Below the pieces are notes generated by a model. It was not told the origin of the DNA. It did no database searches and saw only the letters and a program-made list of their open reading frames with translations. DNA of 64,000 nt from Halobaculum marinum. Its GTDB lineage: Archaea; Halobacteriota; Halobacteria; Halobacteriales; Haloferacaceae. The stretch is from positions 682,001 through 746,000 of the forward strand of contig NZ_CP119989.1 of the NCBI RefSeq assembly GCF_029338555.1, in the 5' to 3' direction. The position numbers and the translations under genes are program-made. Of this stretch, positions 26,371 through 36,526 are shown in pieces. Position 1 is the stretch's first letter; each line of letters begins with the position of its first letter.

Positions 26371-27273
26371 ATGCCCACTCGCCGCGCCTTCCGCGTCGCC
26401 TACGACGGCCGCCCGTTCTACGGCTTTCAGCGCCAGCCCGACGTGTCGACCGTCGAGGGGACGCTCCTCGACGCGCTCGCGGCGCTCGGCGTGCTCGACC
26501 GCGACGGGCGCGGCGGCGACGGAGACGACGGTGACTCTGGCGGCGATAGCGACCGAACTCCGCCCGGCTACGCCGCCGCCGGGCGCACCGACCGCGGCGT
26601 GTCGGCGCTGGCCCAGACCGTCGCGTTCGACGCCCCCGACTGGCTGACGCCGCGGGCGTTCTCCAGCGAGTTGCCAGGGGGTGTCCGTGTGTGGGCGGCT
26701 GCGGACGCGCCCGCCGACTTCCACGCGACCCACGACGCCGCCCGACGGACGTACCGCTATCACCTCCACGCACCGGACGCCGACGCCGAGCGTGCCCGGG
26801 CGGCGGCCCGACGGCTCTCCGGCACTCACGACTTCCACAACCTCACCAGCGACCCGCGCGGGCCGCGGACTCGACGCGACCTCTCGGTGCGCGTCGGTGA
26901 CGACACCGACGGCGACGGCGACGCCGCTCCAGCGAGCGAGGAGTTCCTCCGCCTCACGGTCGCGGCAGACGGGTTCCCGCGGGAGTTCGTCCGCCGACTC
27001 GCGAGCGTCGTCCGCGGCGTCGCCGTCGGCGACACCGGCCTCGACCGGGTCGACGAGGTGCTCGGTGACGACCCGCTGTCGGGCCCGCGCGGAGTCGCGC
27101 CCGCGGCGCCCGGGCCGCTCGTGCTGGCGGACGTGACGTACCCCGGCGTCGACTTCGACCCGGACCCCGAGGCCGTCGCGACGCTCCGGGAGGTGTTCCA
27201 GGGGCGTCGCGTCGACGCGCTCGCCCGCGGTCGCGTCCTCGGCGACGTGGTCGACGGGGTCTCGACCGACTAG
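26371..27273 (+). CDS. truA: tRNA pseudouridine synthase A
   Basis: A 300-residue TruA, which makes pseudouridine at positions 38-40 in the anticodon stem-loop. The catalytic Asp is in AAAGRTDRGVSALAQ; other marks are AYDGRPFYGFQRQP at the N-terminus, YRYHLHAP, GTHDFHNLTS and FPREFVRRLASVVRGVAVG. Two Asp/Gly-rich inserts (about 46-62 and 175-190) are likely halophilic surface loops. Starts five bases after hisS. Confidence 0.95.
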   Translation: MPTRRAFRVAYDGRPFYGFQRQPDVSTVEGTLLDALAALGVLDRDGRGGDGDDGDSGGDSDRTPPGYAAAGRTDRGVSALAQTVAFDAPDWLTPRAFSSELPGGVRVWAAADAPADFHATHDAARRTYRYHLHAPDADAERARAAARRLSGTHDFHNLTSDPRGPRTRRDLSVRVGDDTDGDGDAAPASEEFLRLTVAADGFPREFVRRLASVVRGVAVGDTGLDRVDEVLGDDPLSGPRGVAPAAPGPLVLADVTYPGVDFDPDPEAVATLREVFQGRRVDALARGRVLGDVVDGVSTD

Positions 27274-27277
27274 CCCG

Positions 27278-28612
27278 TCACTCCCAGTCGGCGGGCCACA
27301 GCCCAGCCGCCTTCATCCCCGGCTCGAAGTCGGCGTCGCGGAACGTCCGTTCCAGTTCGTACGGGTCGAGCACCGGCACCTCCGTTCGCTCGGCGGCCAA
27401 CTCGCGGGCCATCAGCGCCGTCAACACGCCGTGTTCGCGGATGCAGCGGTCGTCGACCTTGTCGCGCGTGTCGGCGTGGGTGTGTCCCCAGCCTCGCCCC
27501 CGCTCGCCGCTGTCGGAGTGGAGTTGCAGCGCGGCCACGCCCCGGCGGACGAACGGCCACTGGTCGGAGAACGGGTGGGGATCCTCGCGCACGTGCACCG
27601 GCTGGCGGGTGGTCTCGCCGACGCGCTCGGCGACGTCGGCGGTCGCCGCGGAGGTGTGCGTCATCGCCACGAGGTCGCGGAACCGCCCCGCCCCGTCGAC
27701 GTTGACGACGGCCTTCACCATGTCCAGATCCGTCGTCTCGGCGAGGTGCTCCGACCCCAGGAGGCCGGTCTCCTCACAGCCGACGGCGGCGAACCGGACG
27801 CCGATGTCGAGGTCGGCGGCCGCGAGCACGTGCGCGGCGACGACCAGCGTCGCGATGCCACAGCCGTTGTCGAGGGCGCCCTCGCTGATGTCGTGGGCGT
27901 CGTAGTGGGCCGTCGCGAGCACGTACTCGTCGGTTCGGGGGCCGACGTGGCCGAGCACGTTCTGTGACTCCCCGGGCACCGTCTCGGCGTCGACCGACAG
28001 TTCGACGGTGCCGGTGCCGCCCTCTTGGGCGTACTCGGTGAGCCACGCGCCCGTCTCCTTGCTGACGCCGACCGCGGGGATGGACGCCTCCTCGCCGAAG
28101 GTGAGCGACCCCGTCGGCGGCAGTTGGCCCGGGACGTGGTTGACGAAGACGAACGCCTCGGCTCCCGCTTCCGCGGCGGCGCCGAACTTCTCCATCCGGT
28201 GGACGAACCGCGAGTCGTCGGGCGTGGTGGTCGAGGCGACCGCGACCTTCCCGTCCACGTCGACCTCGTCGATTTCCGCGGGCGTGCCGTAGCCCACGTC
28301 GACCAACTCGCCGGCGGCCTCACCGCTCGGACAGTAGGGCAACGCGATCGCGTCGAACGGCCGGTCCCCGGGCGACGTGAGTCGCAGCGTCGTCTCGCCG
28401 CGGCGCCACTCGGGCGCGTCGAACGGCTCCTGTCGGACGCGGTCGAGGCCGGCGTCGCGGAACGCGTCGGCGACGAGGTCGGCTGCCCGGGCCTCGCCCT
28501 CGCTGGCGGCCATCCGGCTCCCCAGCGCGGTGAGGTCGGTGACGAACTCCCACGGGTCGGTGTCGGTCCACGCCCGGCCGATCGCCGCGGCGAGGTCGTC
28601 GTCGAGGTGCAT
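27278..28612 (-). CDS. M28-family zinc peptidase
   Basis: A 444-residue metallopeptidase (aminopeptidase-type M28) starting at the ATG at 28612. Zinc and catalytic residues: TAHYDAHDISEGALDNGCGI (His, Asp), CEETGLLGSEHL (Glu pair), VVNVDGAGR (Asp) and the final ligand in HTHADTRDK. A PA-domain-like insert precedes the catalytic part. No signal peptide, so it probably trims peptides in the cytoplasm. It is clearly paralogous to the gene at 56510, with shared blocks such as CPSGEA.G.LVDVG and RGWGHTHADT. It converges with truA with only four bases between stops. Confidence 0.9.
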   Translation of the reverse strand: MHLDDDLAAAIGRAWTDTDPWEFVTDLTALGSRMAASEGEARAADLVADAFRDAGLDRVRQEPFDAPEWRRGETTLRLTSPGDRPFDAIALPYCPSGEAAGELVDVGYGTPAEIDEVDVDGKVAVASTTTPDDSRFVHRMEKFGAAAEAGAEAFVFVNHVPGQLPPTGSLTFGEEASIPAVGVSKETGAWLTEYAQEGGTGTVELSVDAETVPGESQNVLGHVGPRTDEYVLATAHYDAHDISEGALDNGCGIATLVVAAHVLAAADLDIGVRFAAVGCEETGLLGSEHLAETTDLDMVKAVVNVDGAGRFRDLVAMTHTSAATADVAERVGETTRQPVHVREDPHPFSDQWPFVRRGVAALQLHSDSGERGRGWGHTHADTRDKVDDRCIREHGVLTALMARELAAERTEVPVLDPYELERTFRDADFEPGMKAAGLWPADWE

Positions 28613-29049
28613 GGCACGTGAGATCGCCGAGCGACGGCAAAAGTCCGTGGGTGCATCGGTGTGGGCGGCGTGTTGCCGCGCCATGGGCGCTCTTGTGATC
28701 CTCGCGATCTGCCACGCAGCCCACCACCAGTCCACGCGGTGACCCGCCACCAATCATCGCTGGGGCCGATTTGCTATCGCACTATGTGGTTTATGGCTGT
28801 GTTCGGCGCCTCGACACGGCTGACTCGCAGTGGGTGACTGACCGGTCGCGGCGTCGAACCGTGGGGCCCCGGCTCCGACTCTCTCGCAGGCGCTGACCGT
28901 GTGCGACGGTCGGGCCGACCGGTCGCTCGACGGCCACTGTGCAGTCACACGGTCCTCCCTGTTTGGGCACGGCGACCAGCCACTCGCACCGCTTGTCGTC
29001 GTTGCGTCGGGCAGTGCGTTCCGGGAGGGCAGCGCGGTCGCGCGGGTCG
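28613..29049. other. 437-base stretch without a supported gene
   Basis: No frame on either strand shows a recognisable protein. There is a TTTATGG element near 28790-28796 without a convincing gene behind it, and a short perfect inverted repeat CGGTCG-GGC-CGACCG at 28907-28921 that might be a transcript-end hairpin for the transducer gene. Otherwise nothing is seen. Confidence 0.5.
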
Positions 29050-31365
29050 CTACCGCGCGTCGTCGCCGCCGTCGGTCGCGGCGGCGAGGTCGTCCGATTC
29101 GAGAGTCGGCTGTGGGGCAGCCGCAGCGTCGACGGTCCGCGTCTCGAAGCGGTCGGTGAGGCGGCGAAGCCCCTCGGCACGCTCGGCGAGTTGTCCGACC
29201 TCCGCGCTCACCTGATCGAGGGAGGCAGACTGCTCCTCGGCGGCGGCGGAGACGGTGCTCGCCTCCGCGGCGGTCTGCTCGCCCACCGCCGCGACCTCCT
29301 CGGCCATCGAGACGACCTCCTCGGTGGAGGTGGCCTGGTCGTCGGCGGCGGTCGAGATTGACTGCATCCCGTCGTTGGCCTCTTCGACGGCGTCGACCAC
29401 GTCTCGGAGGGCGTTCAGCCCGGCTGCGACGGTCTCGCTCCCGTCGTCGACGCGGGTACGCATCTCCTCGATGTCTGCCACCGCGTCGTCGGTCGACGAC
29501 TGCACGCCGTCGATGAGCGAGTCGATCCGCTTGGTGGCGTCGCGCGTCTCCGTCGCGAGCTGTTTCACCTCGTCGGCGACCACGGCGAATCCGTCGCCCT
29601 CGGCGCCCGCTCTGGCGGCCTCGATGGAGGCGTTCAGGGCCAGCGTGTTCGTCTGCTCTGCGATCCCGTCGATTAGGTCGACGACCGCACCGATCTCTTC
29701 GACCTCGCGTTTCAGTCCACGGACGACCGCGGCGGTCTCCTCGCTGTGTGATTCGATCGTGCCCATCTCGGTGATGGCGTCGTCGGCGAGTGTGCTCCCG
29801 CGCTCGCCGCGCTCGGCGGCAGTCTCCGAGCGGTCGGCGACCTGCTCGGCGGTGGCCGCGACCTCTTCGACGGTCGCCGACAGCGTCGCCATCTCGTCGG
29901 TCACGTCGGTGAGGTGGTCGGCCTGCTCGTCGGCGCCGGCGGAGATCTCCTCGACGGACGCCGCGACCTCCGTCGCCGCTCGCTCGGCCTCCTCGACGCC
30001 GTGGCTGGCGGTCTCGCTGACGCGGGCGACCTCGTCGGCGACGGCGTCGACGCGACCGAGCGCACGTTCGAGGTCGTCCATCATCTCGTTGAACGCCTCG
30101 CCGATCTCGCGCATCGCGCGGTCGTCGGTGTCGACGGCCATCCGGGCCGTCAGGTCGCCGTCGGCACACTCGGCCATCACGGCGCTGTAGTCGTCGGCGC
30201 GGTCGCGCATGCGCGCGGACATCGCCTGCGCCTGCTCACGCTGGCGCGCCGCCTCCTCGGCGGCCGCCGACGCCTCTGCGATCTGAGTCTTCAGCGAGTC
30301 GCGCATCCCGGCGAACGCCTCGTACAGTTGGCCGATCTCGTCGCTGCGGTCACTCTCGACGGCCACGTCGAGGTCGCCGTCCTCCAGCGCGTTCGCCTTG
30401 CGCTTGAGGTCGGTCAGCGAGCGGACCGTACTCCGACCGATAGTCACGCCGAGCGCGACCAGGCCAACGAGCGCGCCGCCGACGAGCAGGAGGATGTACT
30501 GCTCGACGGAGTCGCTGATGGCGTAGGCCTCGCTCGCTGGCACGTGGGTGACGACGACCCAGTCGGTCCCGGCGACCGGAGAGTAGCCGAGCAGGAAGCG
30601 CTCGTCGACGAGTCCGTCTACGGGGTCCATCGACACCACGTCGGTGTTGCCCGCCGCGCCGTCTCGGACGACGGCGGTGTCGGTGCCGAGTTCGTAGGTC
30701 GTGTCGAGATTGTCGCCGGTCTCGTCCATCATCACCTCGCCGTCGCCGGTGTCGACGACCATGGAGAAGCCGCCGGTGAACGTCGACTCGATGCTCGCAG
30801 ACATGTTGGTCACGTCGGCTTTCACGACGACGATGCGGTCGTCGTCGTTGGCCACCTGCGAGACGAACGCGATAGTCGGCGTCCCCCCGGCGTCGTACTG
30901 GTCCGACCGATACACGTCGTCCGACTCGTCGAAGGACCGATCCTCGGTCGCCCACGCGGCCTCCTCGGCCGTGAAGACGTGCTCGTCACTGTCGTCGCCG
31001 GTGCTCGCGAGGACCTCGTTGGTCGTCTCGTTGACGTAGTACACGTCGTAGACGTCCGCCGGCAACGCGTCCGTCTCGGCGTCGAGGAACGCGTCGATCA
31101 GCACGTCGTTCCCGGTGCTCATCACGTCGTACCGCGAGACCATCTGTGCCGTCTGTCGCCGTTGACTCACCCACAGCGCCACCTTGTCGGACTGCGTCGC
31201 CGTCGACGTCGTCAACTCCGTGTCGACTTGGTGTTCGATCTCTGCCTTCGTCTGGGTGTACGAGTAGGCGCCGACCGAACCGGTGAAGACGACGATGGCG
31301 ACGACGACGATAGTAAACTTGGCCGCGTAGCTCCCGCGAAGTCGGCCGGGTAGTATCTGCCTCAT
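29050..31365 (-). CDS. Methyl-accepting taxis transducer (Htr) with extracellular sensor
   Basis: A 771-residue transducer. TM1 at about 15-35; an extracellular Cache-like domain at about 40-285 ([16 protein letters not shown], then [15 protein letters not shown]); TM2 at about 290-312. A HAMP domain follows ([20 protein letters not shown]), then a second HAMP-like unit, and the MA signalling coiled coil with the hairpin tip [27 protein letters not shown] region (E-Q-T-N[17 protein letters not shown] pattern). It relays a chemical signal to CheA/CheW; ligand unknown. No che genes lie nearby. Divergent from pepF across 170 bases. Confidence 0.95.
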   Translation of the reverse strand: MRQILPGRLRGSYAAKFTIVVVAIVVFTGSVGAYSYTQTKAEIEHQVDTELTTSTATQSDKVALWVSQRRQTAQMVSRYDVMSTGNDVLIDAFLDAETDALPADVYDVYYVNETTNEVLASTGDDSDEHVFTAEEAAWATEDRSFDESDDVYRSDQYDAGGTPTIAFVSQVANDDDRIVVVKADVTNMSASIESTFTGGFSMVVDTGDGEVMMDETGDNLDTTYELGTDTAVVRDGAAGNTDVVSMDPVDGLVDERFLLGYSPVAGTDWVVVTHVPASEAYAISDSVEQYILLLVGGALVGLVALGVTIGRSTVRSLTDLKRKANALEDGDLDVAVESDRSDEIGQLYEAFAGMRDSLKTQIAEASAAAEEAARQREQAQAMSARMRDRADDYSAVMAECADGDLTARMAVDTDDRAMREIGEAFNEMMDDLERALGRVDAVADEVARVSETASHGVEEAERAATEVAASVEEISAGADEQADHLTDVTDEMATLSATVEEVAATAEQVADRSETAAERGERGSTLADDAITEMGTIESHSEETAAVVRGLKREVEEIGAVVDLIDGIAEQTNTLALNASIEAARAGAEGDGFAVVADEVKQLATETRDATKRIDSLIDGVQSSTDDAVADIEEMRTRVDDGSETVAAGLNALRDVVDAVEEANDGMQSISTAADDQATSTEEVVSMAEEVAAVGEQTAAEASTVSAAAEEQSASLDQVSAEVGQLAERAEGLRRLTDRFETRTVDAAAAPQPTLESDDLAAATDGGDDAR

Positions 31366-31536
31366 TTCACGAGATCCGCTTCGCGAAAACGGAGTTAACC
31401 TCGTGGGTCAAATTTTCCACTCTGATAGGGTTCACGGGGTGACACGTCGGATCAGTGATCCGACCGTCGTCGTCGGCAGCCAGATCGCCCGCGTCGCTTG
31501 ACAAGACTTACCAGCGCCCACGGGCAGGTCCGAACA

Positions 31537-33339
31537 ATGAGTTCGGTACCCGAACGATCGGAGATCGACGCGGAGTACAAGTGGAGCGTCGACTCCATCT
31601 ACGCCGACGACGAGGAGTGGGAGGCCGCCTACGATGCGTGCGAGGAGCGTCTCGACGACGTCCGCGCGTACGAGGGGCGCGTCACCGAGAGTGCCGCGAC
31701 GCTGCTGGAGTTGCTGGAGACGTACGAGGACGTGTTCCGCGACGTGGCGAAGGTCAGTTCCTACGCGCAGTTGCGCTCCAGCGAGGACACCCGCGACCAG
31801 GAGTACCAGGCGATGTCGTCGAAGGCGCAGGCGCTGTCGGCGGAGGCGTCGAGCGCGTCGAGCTACCTCGAACCGGAACTGCAGGAACTGGACGAGGCCG
31901 ACTTCCAGGCGTTCGTCGAGGAGGAACCCGCGCTCGCCGAGTACGAGCACTTCGTCGACGACGTGCTCCGAATGAAGCCCCACACGCGCTCGGCGGAGGT
32001 GGAGGAACTGCTCGCGGACCTGAGCGAGGTCACCGGCGGCGCCGGCGAGGCGTACTCGATGCTCGCGAACGCGGACATGACGTTCCCGACCGTCGAGGAC
32101 CCCGACGGCGAGGACGTGGAGATCTCGCAGGGTAACTTCACCACCCTCCTCCAGAAGCCCGACCGCGAGTTCCGCCAGCGCGTCCACGAGGAGTTCTACG
32201 GCGAGTGGAAGGAGGTGCGCAACACGGTCGGCACGACGCTCGCCAAGAGCGTGAAGAAGGACGTGAAGCTCGCGGAGGCGCGCAACTACGACACCGCCCG
32301 CGAAGCCGCCCTCGACGGGCCGAACGTCCCGGTCGAGGTGTACGACACGCTCGTCGACACCGTCCGCGACAACCTCGACTCGCTGGGTCGCCACGCCGAC
32401 CTCAAGCGGAAGGCGCTCGGCGTCGACACCCTGGAGATGTGGGACCTGTACATGTCGCTGACGGGCGACGAGGGCCCCGACATCAGCTACGAGGAGGCCA
32501 AAGAGCACGTGATCGCGGCGGTCGAACCGCTCGGTGAGGAGTATCAGCAGCGCATGGCCGAGGGCCTGGAGTCGCGCTGGGTCGACGTGTACGAGAACCG
32601 CGGGAAGCGCTCGGGTGCGTTCTCCTCGGGGACGTACGACACCCAGCCGTTCATCCTGATGAACTACCAGGACGACGCCGCCTCGATGTACACGCTGGCC
32701 CACGAGTTGGGCCACTCGATGCACTCGGAGTTGGCGAAGGAGGCGCAGCCGTGGCAGGACGCCGACTACGAGATTTTCGTCGCCGAGGTCGCCTCGACGG
32801 TCAACGAGACGCTGCTCACGAAGCACCTGCTGGAGAACGTCGACGACGACGAACTCCGGATCCACGCGCTCGACCAGTACCTCGAACGCTTCCGCTCGAC
32901 GCTGTTCCGCCAGACGATGTTCGCGGCGTTCGAGCAGGCGATCCACGAGCACGACGAGGCGGGCAAGCCGCTCACGCCCGACGTGTTCGACGAGTTGTAC
33001 GGCGACCTGAAGGCGGAGTTCTACGGCCACGCCGACGCGAACGTCGACGACCACATCCGCCGCGAGTGGATGCGCATCCCGCACTTCTACTACAACTACT
33101 ACGTCTACCAGTACTCGACGGGCATCTCCGCGGCCGCGGCCATCGTCGACCGCATCGAGCGCGAGGGCGAGGTCGCCGCCGAGGAGTACCGCGAGGCGCT
33201 CCGCGCGGGCGGCTCCGAGTACCCCATCGACGTGCTCGACATCGCCGGCATCGACATGACCGACAGCGGATCCATCGAGTCGGCCATCGCGGTGTACGAC
33301 GACTACCTCGACGAGGCCGCGGCGCTGCTCGACCTGTAA
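31537..33339 (+). CDS. pepF: Oligoendopeptidase F (M3B)
   Basis: A 600-residue M3-family zinc oligopeptidase, which cuts short peptides in the cytoplasm. Start at the ATG at 31537 (MSSVPERSEIDAEYKWSVDS); the zinc motif is LAHELGHSMHSELA, followed by E in FVAEVASTVNETLL. The C-terminal block HFYYNYYVYQYSTGISAA is typical of PepF. An ACTTACC element about 30 bases upstream is a likely TATA box. Located just before PAN, so two protein-turnover genes lie together, each with its own promoter. Confidence 0.95.
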   Translation: MSSVPERSEIDAEYKWSVDSIYADDEEWEAAYDACEERLDDVRAYEGRVTESAATLLELLETYEDVFRDVAKVSSYAQLRSSEDTRDQEYQAMSSKAQALSAEASSASSYLEPELQELDEADFQAFVEEEPALAEYEHFVDDVLRMKPHTRSAEVEELLADLSEVTGGAGEAYSMLANADMTFPTVEDPDGEDVEISQGNFTTLLQKPDREFRQRVHEEFYGEWKEVRNTVGTTLAKSVKKDVKLAEARNYDTAREAALDGPNVPVEVYDTLVDTVRDNLDSLGRHADLKRKALGVDTLEMWDLYMSLTGDEGPDISYEEAKEHVIAAVEPLGEEYQQRMAEGLESRWVDVYENRGKRSGAFSSGTYDTQPFILMNYQDDAASMYTLAHELGHSMHSELAKEAQPWQDADYEIFVAEVASTVNETLLTKHLLENVDDDELRIHALDQYLERFRSTLFRQTMFAAFEQAIHEHDEAGKPLTPDVFDELYGDLKAEFYGHADANVDDHIRREWMRIPHFYYNYYVYQYSTGISAAAAIVDRIEREGEVAAEEYREALRAGGSEYPIDVLDIAGIDMTDSGSIESAIAVYDDYLDEAAALLDL

Positions 33340-33403
33340 GCAGGAGCGCCCGCGACGACGCGCGAACGGGGCGGAGGCGAACCCTCCCGCCACCCAAAGC
33401 CCC

Positions 33404-33409
33404 TTTACC
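33404..33409 (+). promoter_or_regulatory. TATA box of pan
   Basis: TTTACC lies 26-31 bases before the ATG at 33435; this marks an independent leaderless promoter in the 95-base gap after pepF. Confidence 0.65.
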
Positions 33410-33434
33410 GGCGCTACCCAAGCACGCACGAGAA

Positions 33435-34670
33435 ATGTCTCGGAGTCCGTCCCTCCCCGACCGGCCCCGCCTCGATCTGGATCCCGACATGAGCGAGGCC
33501 GAGCGGCTGGAGGCACTTCGCAAGCACTTCGCGCGGATCGTCCAGGTGAACGATGAGTTGGACGACCGACTCGAAGAGGCAGAGGGTCGCCGGAACGACC
33601 TCCGCGAGGAGGTTGACGAGCTCAAGCGGCGCAACGAGACGCTGAAGACGTCCTCGCTGTACATCGCCACCGTCGAAGAGCTCACCGAAGACGGCGCCGT
33701 GATCAAACAGCACGGCAACAACCAGGAGGTGCTCACCGACCTCTCGCCGCGGCTGGACGACGAACTGGAGGCGGGCGACCGCGTCGCCATCAACGACTCG
33801 TTCAGTGTCCAGACCGTCCTCGACGACGAGACGGACGCCCGGGCGCAGGCGATGGAGGTCGACGCCTCGCCCGAGGTCACCTACGCCGACATCGGCGGCA
33901 TCGACGAGCAGGTGCGCGAGGTGCGCGAGGCCGTCGAGGCGCCGCTGGTGAACGCCGACCAGTTCCGCGAGGTCGGCATCACGCCGCCCAGCGGCGTGCT
34001 CCTCCACGGCCCGCCGGGGACGGGGAAGACGATGCTCGCGAAGGCCGTCGCCAACGAGACCGACGCGACGTTCATCAAGATGGCCGGCTCCGAGTTGGTC
34101 CGGAAGTTCATCGGTGAGGGTGCCCGCCTCGTGCGCGACCTGTTCAAACTGGCCGCCGAGCGCGAACCCGCCGTCATCTTCATCGACGAAATCGATGCCG
34201 TCGCAGCCAAGCGGACGGACTCGAAGACCTCCGGCGACGCGGAGGTCCAGCGCACGATGATGCAGTTGCTCTCGGAGATGGACGGCTTCGACGACCGTGG
34301 TGAGATCCGCATCATCGCGGCGACGAACCGCTTCGACATGCTCGACGACGCCATCCTCCGTCCGGGCCGGTTCGACCGCCTCATCGAGGTGCCCAAGCCC
34401 GGTCCCGAGGGCCGCGAGCGCATTCTCGAAATCCACACGGCGGACATGAGCGTCGCCGACGACGTCGACTTCGCCGACCTCGCGCTCGAACTCGACGACT
34501 ACTCCGGTGCCGACATCGCCGCCCTCACAACCGAGGCGGGGATGTTCGCCATCCGCGACGAGCGCACGACCGTCCACCGCGAGGACTTCGAGAACGCCCG
34601 CGAGAAGGTCGAGACCGACTCCGAGGGCCCCGTGTTCAACGACGGCGAGTTCGGGCGCTACCAGTACTGA
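33435..34670 (+). CDS. panB: Proteasome-activating nucleotidase, PanB type
   Basis: A 411-residue AAA ATPase that unfolds substrates for the 20S proteasome. N-terminal coiled coil at about 20-72, OB-like domain (SLYIATVEELTEDGAVIKQH) at about 74-130, AAA module with Walker A GPPGTGKT (192-199) and Walker B VIFIDEID (247-254), the second region of homology in AATNRFDMLDDAILRPGRFDR, and a C-terminal Y-Q-Y matching the HbYX motif that docks into the proteasome alpha ring. Its start MSRSPSLPDRP resembles Haloferax PanB more than PanA, so a PanA gene is expected elsewhere. Confidence 0.95.
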   Translation: MSRSPSLPDRPRLDLDPDMSEAERLEALRKHFARIVQVNDELDDRLEEAEGRRNDLREEVDELKRRNETLKTSSLYIATVEELTEDGAVIKQHGNNQEVLTDLSPRLDDELEAGDRVAINDSFSVQTVLDDETDARAQAMEVDASPEVTYADIGGIDEQVREVREAVEAPLVNADQFREVGITPPSGVLLHGPPGTGKTMLAKAVANETDATFIKMAGSELVRKFIGEGARLVRDLFKLAAEREPAVIFIDEIDAVAAKRTDSKTSGDAEVQRTMMQLLSEMDGFDDRGEIRIIAATNRFDMLDDAILRPGRFDRLIEVPKPGPEGRERILEIHTADMSVADDVDFADLALELDDYSGADIAALTTEAGMFAIRDERTTVHREDFENAREKVETDSEGPVFNDGEFGRYQY

Positions 34671-34797
34671 ACGGGCTCCGATTCGCGGCGCAGTCGTGTG
34701 GTTTTCCGCTCGTCCGGATCTGTTGAATTCATAGTCGTTCGACAACTGTTTTCGGTAACAGTCGCACGGCCTCGGCCTCTAATTCACAATACAGAGA

Positions 34798-34805
34798 CTT
34801 AATTA
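34798..34805 (+). promoter_or_regulatory. TATA element of the second lipoprotein gene
   Basis: CTTAATTA, 26-33 bases before the ATG at 34831, within an AT-richer gap; a small ACTGTT...AACAGT hairpin at about 34745-34762 precedes it and could end the pan transcript. Confidence 0.55.
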
Positions 34806-34830
34806 CACCATCACCAGTGATTTTCTGCCC

Positions 34831-35211
34831 ATGGAGCAGCAGCGAACGTGCCTCGTCGTCGTTTGCTGTGTCATCGTCATCAGCGGCTGTGCGGGAGTCG
34901 GTGGCCAAGATCCAACGACGACTGCGCACTCCGCCGACTGGCGGTTGACCATCGAGGACAACTATCCGAATGCGTTCAGTGTCGTCGTTGTCGAGGAGTC
35001 TTCGAACAAGGAACTCTCCACCAAGACGTTCGATTCGACTGACCACGGCACTCTGAATGTCAGCTCTGCCATTCCAGCCGACCGTGTGGTCGTCGTCGAG
35101 ATCCACAGCGGTAATCAGACGCTGTGGGAAGAGCGGATGGCACCATCAGTCTCGTACGAGTTGACCATCCGAGAAGACGGTGAGGTGGAAGCACTTCTCT
35201 ATGAGGTGTGA
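34831..35211 (+). CDS. Small secreted lipoprotein related to the one at 1794
   Basis: A 126-residue protein. Hydrophobic segment (about 7-19) and lipobox-like VISGCAG (Cys20) predict lipid anchoring outside the membrane. The mature part has FSVVVVEESSNKEL and LNVSSAIPADRVVVVEI, echoing the lipoprotein at 1794, and ends in Glu-rich strands (YELTIREDGEVEALLYE). A/T at third positions is much more frequent than in neighbouring genes. It lies between pan and the arginine decarboxylase with no functional link visible. Function unknown. Confidence 0.72.
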   Translation: MEQQRTCLVVVCCVIVISGCAGVGGQDPTTTAHSADWRLTIEDNYPNAFSVVVVEESSNKELSTKTFDSTDHGTLNVSSAIPADRVVVVEIHSGNQTLWEERMAPSVSYELTIREDGEVEALLYEV

Positions 35212-35405
35212 GGCGGCTATAGACTCGCACAGGTAATCGGCAGCGGCACCATCTGCTGTGACTTCGGGAGAGCCTGCATCCGATCGAACTATCCGATGAA
35301 CCTGTAACTCCCTGAGGGGTTCAACAAGACCACTCGTCTCCGACGCCCCAGAGCGCGGCGGCCGCGATCCGACACCCACTTTCCGCCCGCCGCCGCTCCT
35401 CAGAT

Positions 35406-35888
35406 ATGGACATCCTCGTCGCGGACGGCGTCGGCCACGGCCCCACCGAGTTGGCCGCCTACGACGCCGCGCTCGCCGACGCCGGCGTGGGCGACTTCAA
35501 CCTCGTGACCGTCTCCTCGGTCGTGCCCGCGGATGCGACCGTCGAGGCCGTCGGCACCGCCCCCGACCTCGGTCCCGCGGGCGACCGCCTCACCGTCGTG
35601 CAGGCGCACGCCGCCGCCTCGCCCGCGGACGCCACCGACACCGACAGCGTCACTGCCTGCCTCGGGTGGGCGACCGGCCCCGGGCCGGGCCTGTTCTACG
35701 AGGCCGACGGCAGCGACGCCACCGCCGTCCGCGAGACGGTGCTGGAGGGACTCGACGCCGGGCGCGACCTCCGCGACTGGACGTTCGACCACGAGGAGAC
35801 GTGCTGTGCGACCGTCGACACCGACGAGTCGGCGTACGCCGCCGCGGTCGTCGTCGCCGCCTACGGCGACAGCGAGCCGATCGCCTGA
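35406..35888 (+). CDS. pdaD: Pyruvoyl-dependent arginine decarboxylase
   Basis: A 160-residue PvlArgDC, which converts arginine to agmatine. The self-cleavage site that makes the pyruvoyl group is in NLVTVSSVVP (Ser-Ser, beta chain before, alpha chain after), and the downstream GDRLTVVQAHAAA, ACLGWATGPGPGLFYEADG and the C-terminal TCCATVDTDESAYAAAVVVA fit the family. Agmatine feeds polyamine synthesis and, in archaea, agmatidine at the tRNA-Ile2 wobble base. Stand-alone gene; the 194 bases before it hold no other gene. Confidence 0.92.
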   Translation: MDILVADGVGHGPTELAAYDAALADAGVGDFNLVTVSSVVPADATVEAVGTAPDLGPAGDRLTVVQAHAAASPADATDTDSVTACLGWATGPGPGLFYEADGSDATAVRETVLEGLDAGRDLRDWTFDHEETCCATVDTDESAYAAAVVVAAYGDSEPIA

Positions 35889-35950
35889 CCGGCGCGTTCT
35901 GGCGGCTTCCGGGGTCGAAACAGTAAAATCGGCAGACAGGTCGCCGACGA

Positions 35951-35957
35951 TTTTATA
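35951..35957 (+). promoter_or_regulatory. TATA box deciding the DUF5811 start
   Basis: TTTTATA predicts a transcript start near 35980. The in-frame ATG at 35976 would lie upstream of it, so the ATG at 35988 is preferred. Confidence 0.7.
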
Positions 35958-35987
35958 CCTCGACCACCCATATGGATGGTGTACCTG

Positions 35988-36368
35988 ATGAACGGTAACA
36001 ACCCCTATGCGGGGGCTCCCGGCGTCGTCGAGGCGGGTCGTCCCGAGGAAATCGACCTCACCGCCGATCAGAAGGACGCGCTCCGCCGGGCGGTCGCCAC
36101 CATCGTCACACGGACCGAGTCGTATCTCCCCGACGGCTACGCCGTCGGCTCCGAACTCTCCTACGGCGCCAACGGTCCGCAGGCGACCGTCGCCGTCCAA
36201 CCGCCCGTCGGCCACGCCGTCTCGGCGGGCTTCTCGCCCGACATCGACGACATCGAGGCCGGCCTCGACACCGAGGACCGCGAGGAGGTCGCCCGTGGCC
36301 TCGCCGCCAGCGCCGCAGTGCAGGTGATGTCCGCCGTCGGCGACGACCTCGAACCGACCGCGCGATAA
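35988..36368 (+). CDS. Conserved haloarchaeal protein (DUF5811 type)
   Basis: A 126-residue soluble protein beginning MNGNNPYAG, with ELSYGANGPQATVAVQPPVG and HAVSAGFSPDIDD in the middle and a C-terminal AAVQVMSAVGDDLEPTAR. I recognise the pattern of a small family restricted to haloarchaea (DUF5811); no function is known. No membrane segment or metal motif is visible. Single gene with a clear TATA box. Confidence 0.8.
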   Translation: MNGNNPYAGAPGVVEAGRPEEIDLTADQKDALRRAVATIVTRTESYLPDGYAVGSELSYGANGPQATVAVQPPVGHAVSAGFSPDIDDIEAGLDTEDREEVARGLAASAAVQVMSAVGDDLEPTAR

Positions 36369-36526
36369 CCGACGCCGCCCGCTGCCGTTCTGCCGTTCCG
36401 TTCGACGCCGACCGCGAAGCCACGGCTCTGGATCGAACTGTCGAGTTCGGTTCTCACGACCAGGAGGGTATCGAGCGACAATCGCCATACGGCGGTACAG
36501 ATCGGAGCCTCACACGACGACTGCTG

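Noticed and set aside
23225-26773. Open frame of more than 1100 codons on the minus strand
   Set aside because: It runs antisense through the PDCD5, PP-loop, transporter, hisS and truA genes, all well-supported; its translation is Arg/Val/Gly-rich with no family pattern. GC-rich third positions keep the opposite frame open.
35146-35379. 77-codon minus-strand frame overlapping the second lipoprotein
   Set aside because: Overlaps antisense a gene with a clear lipobox and TATA box; no family pattern and atypical codon use for a real gene here.
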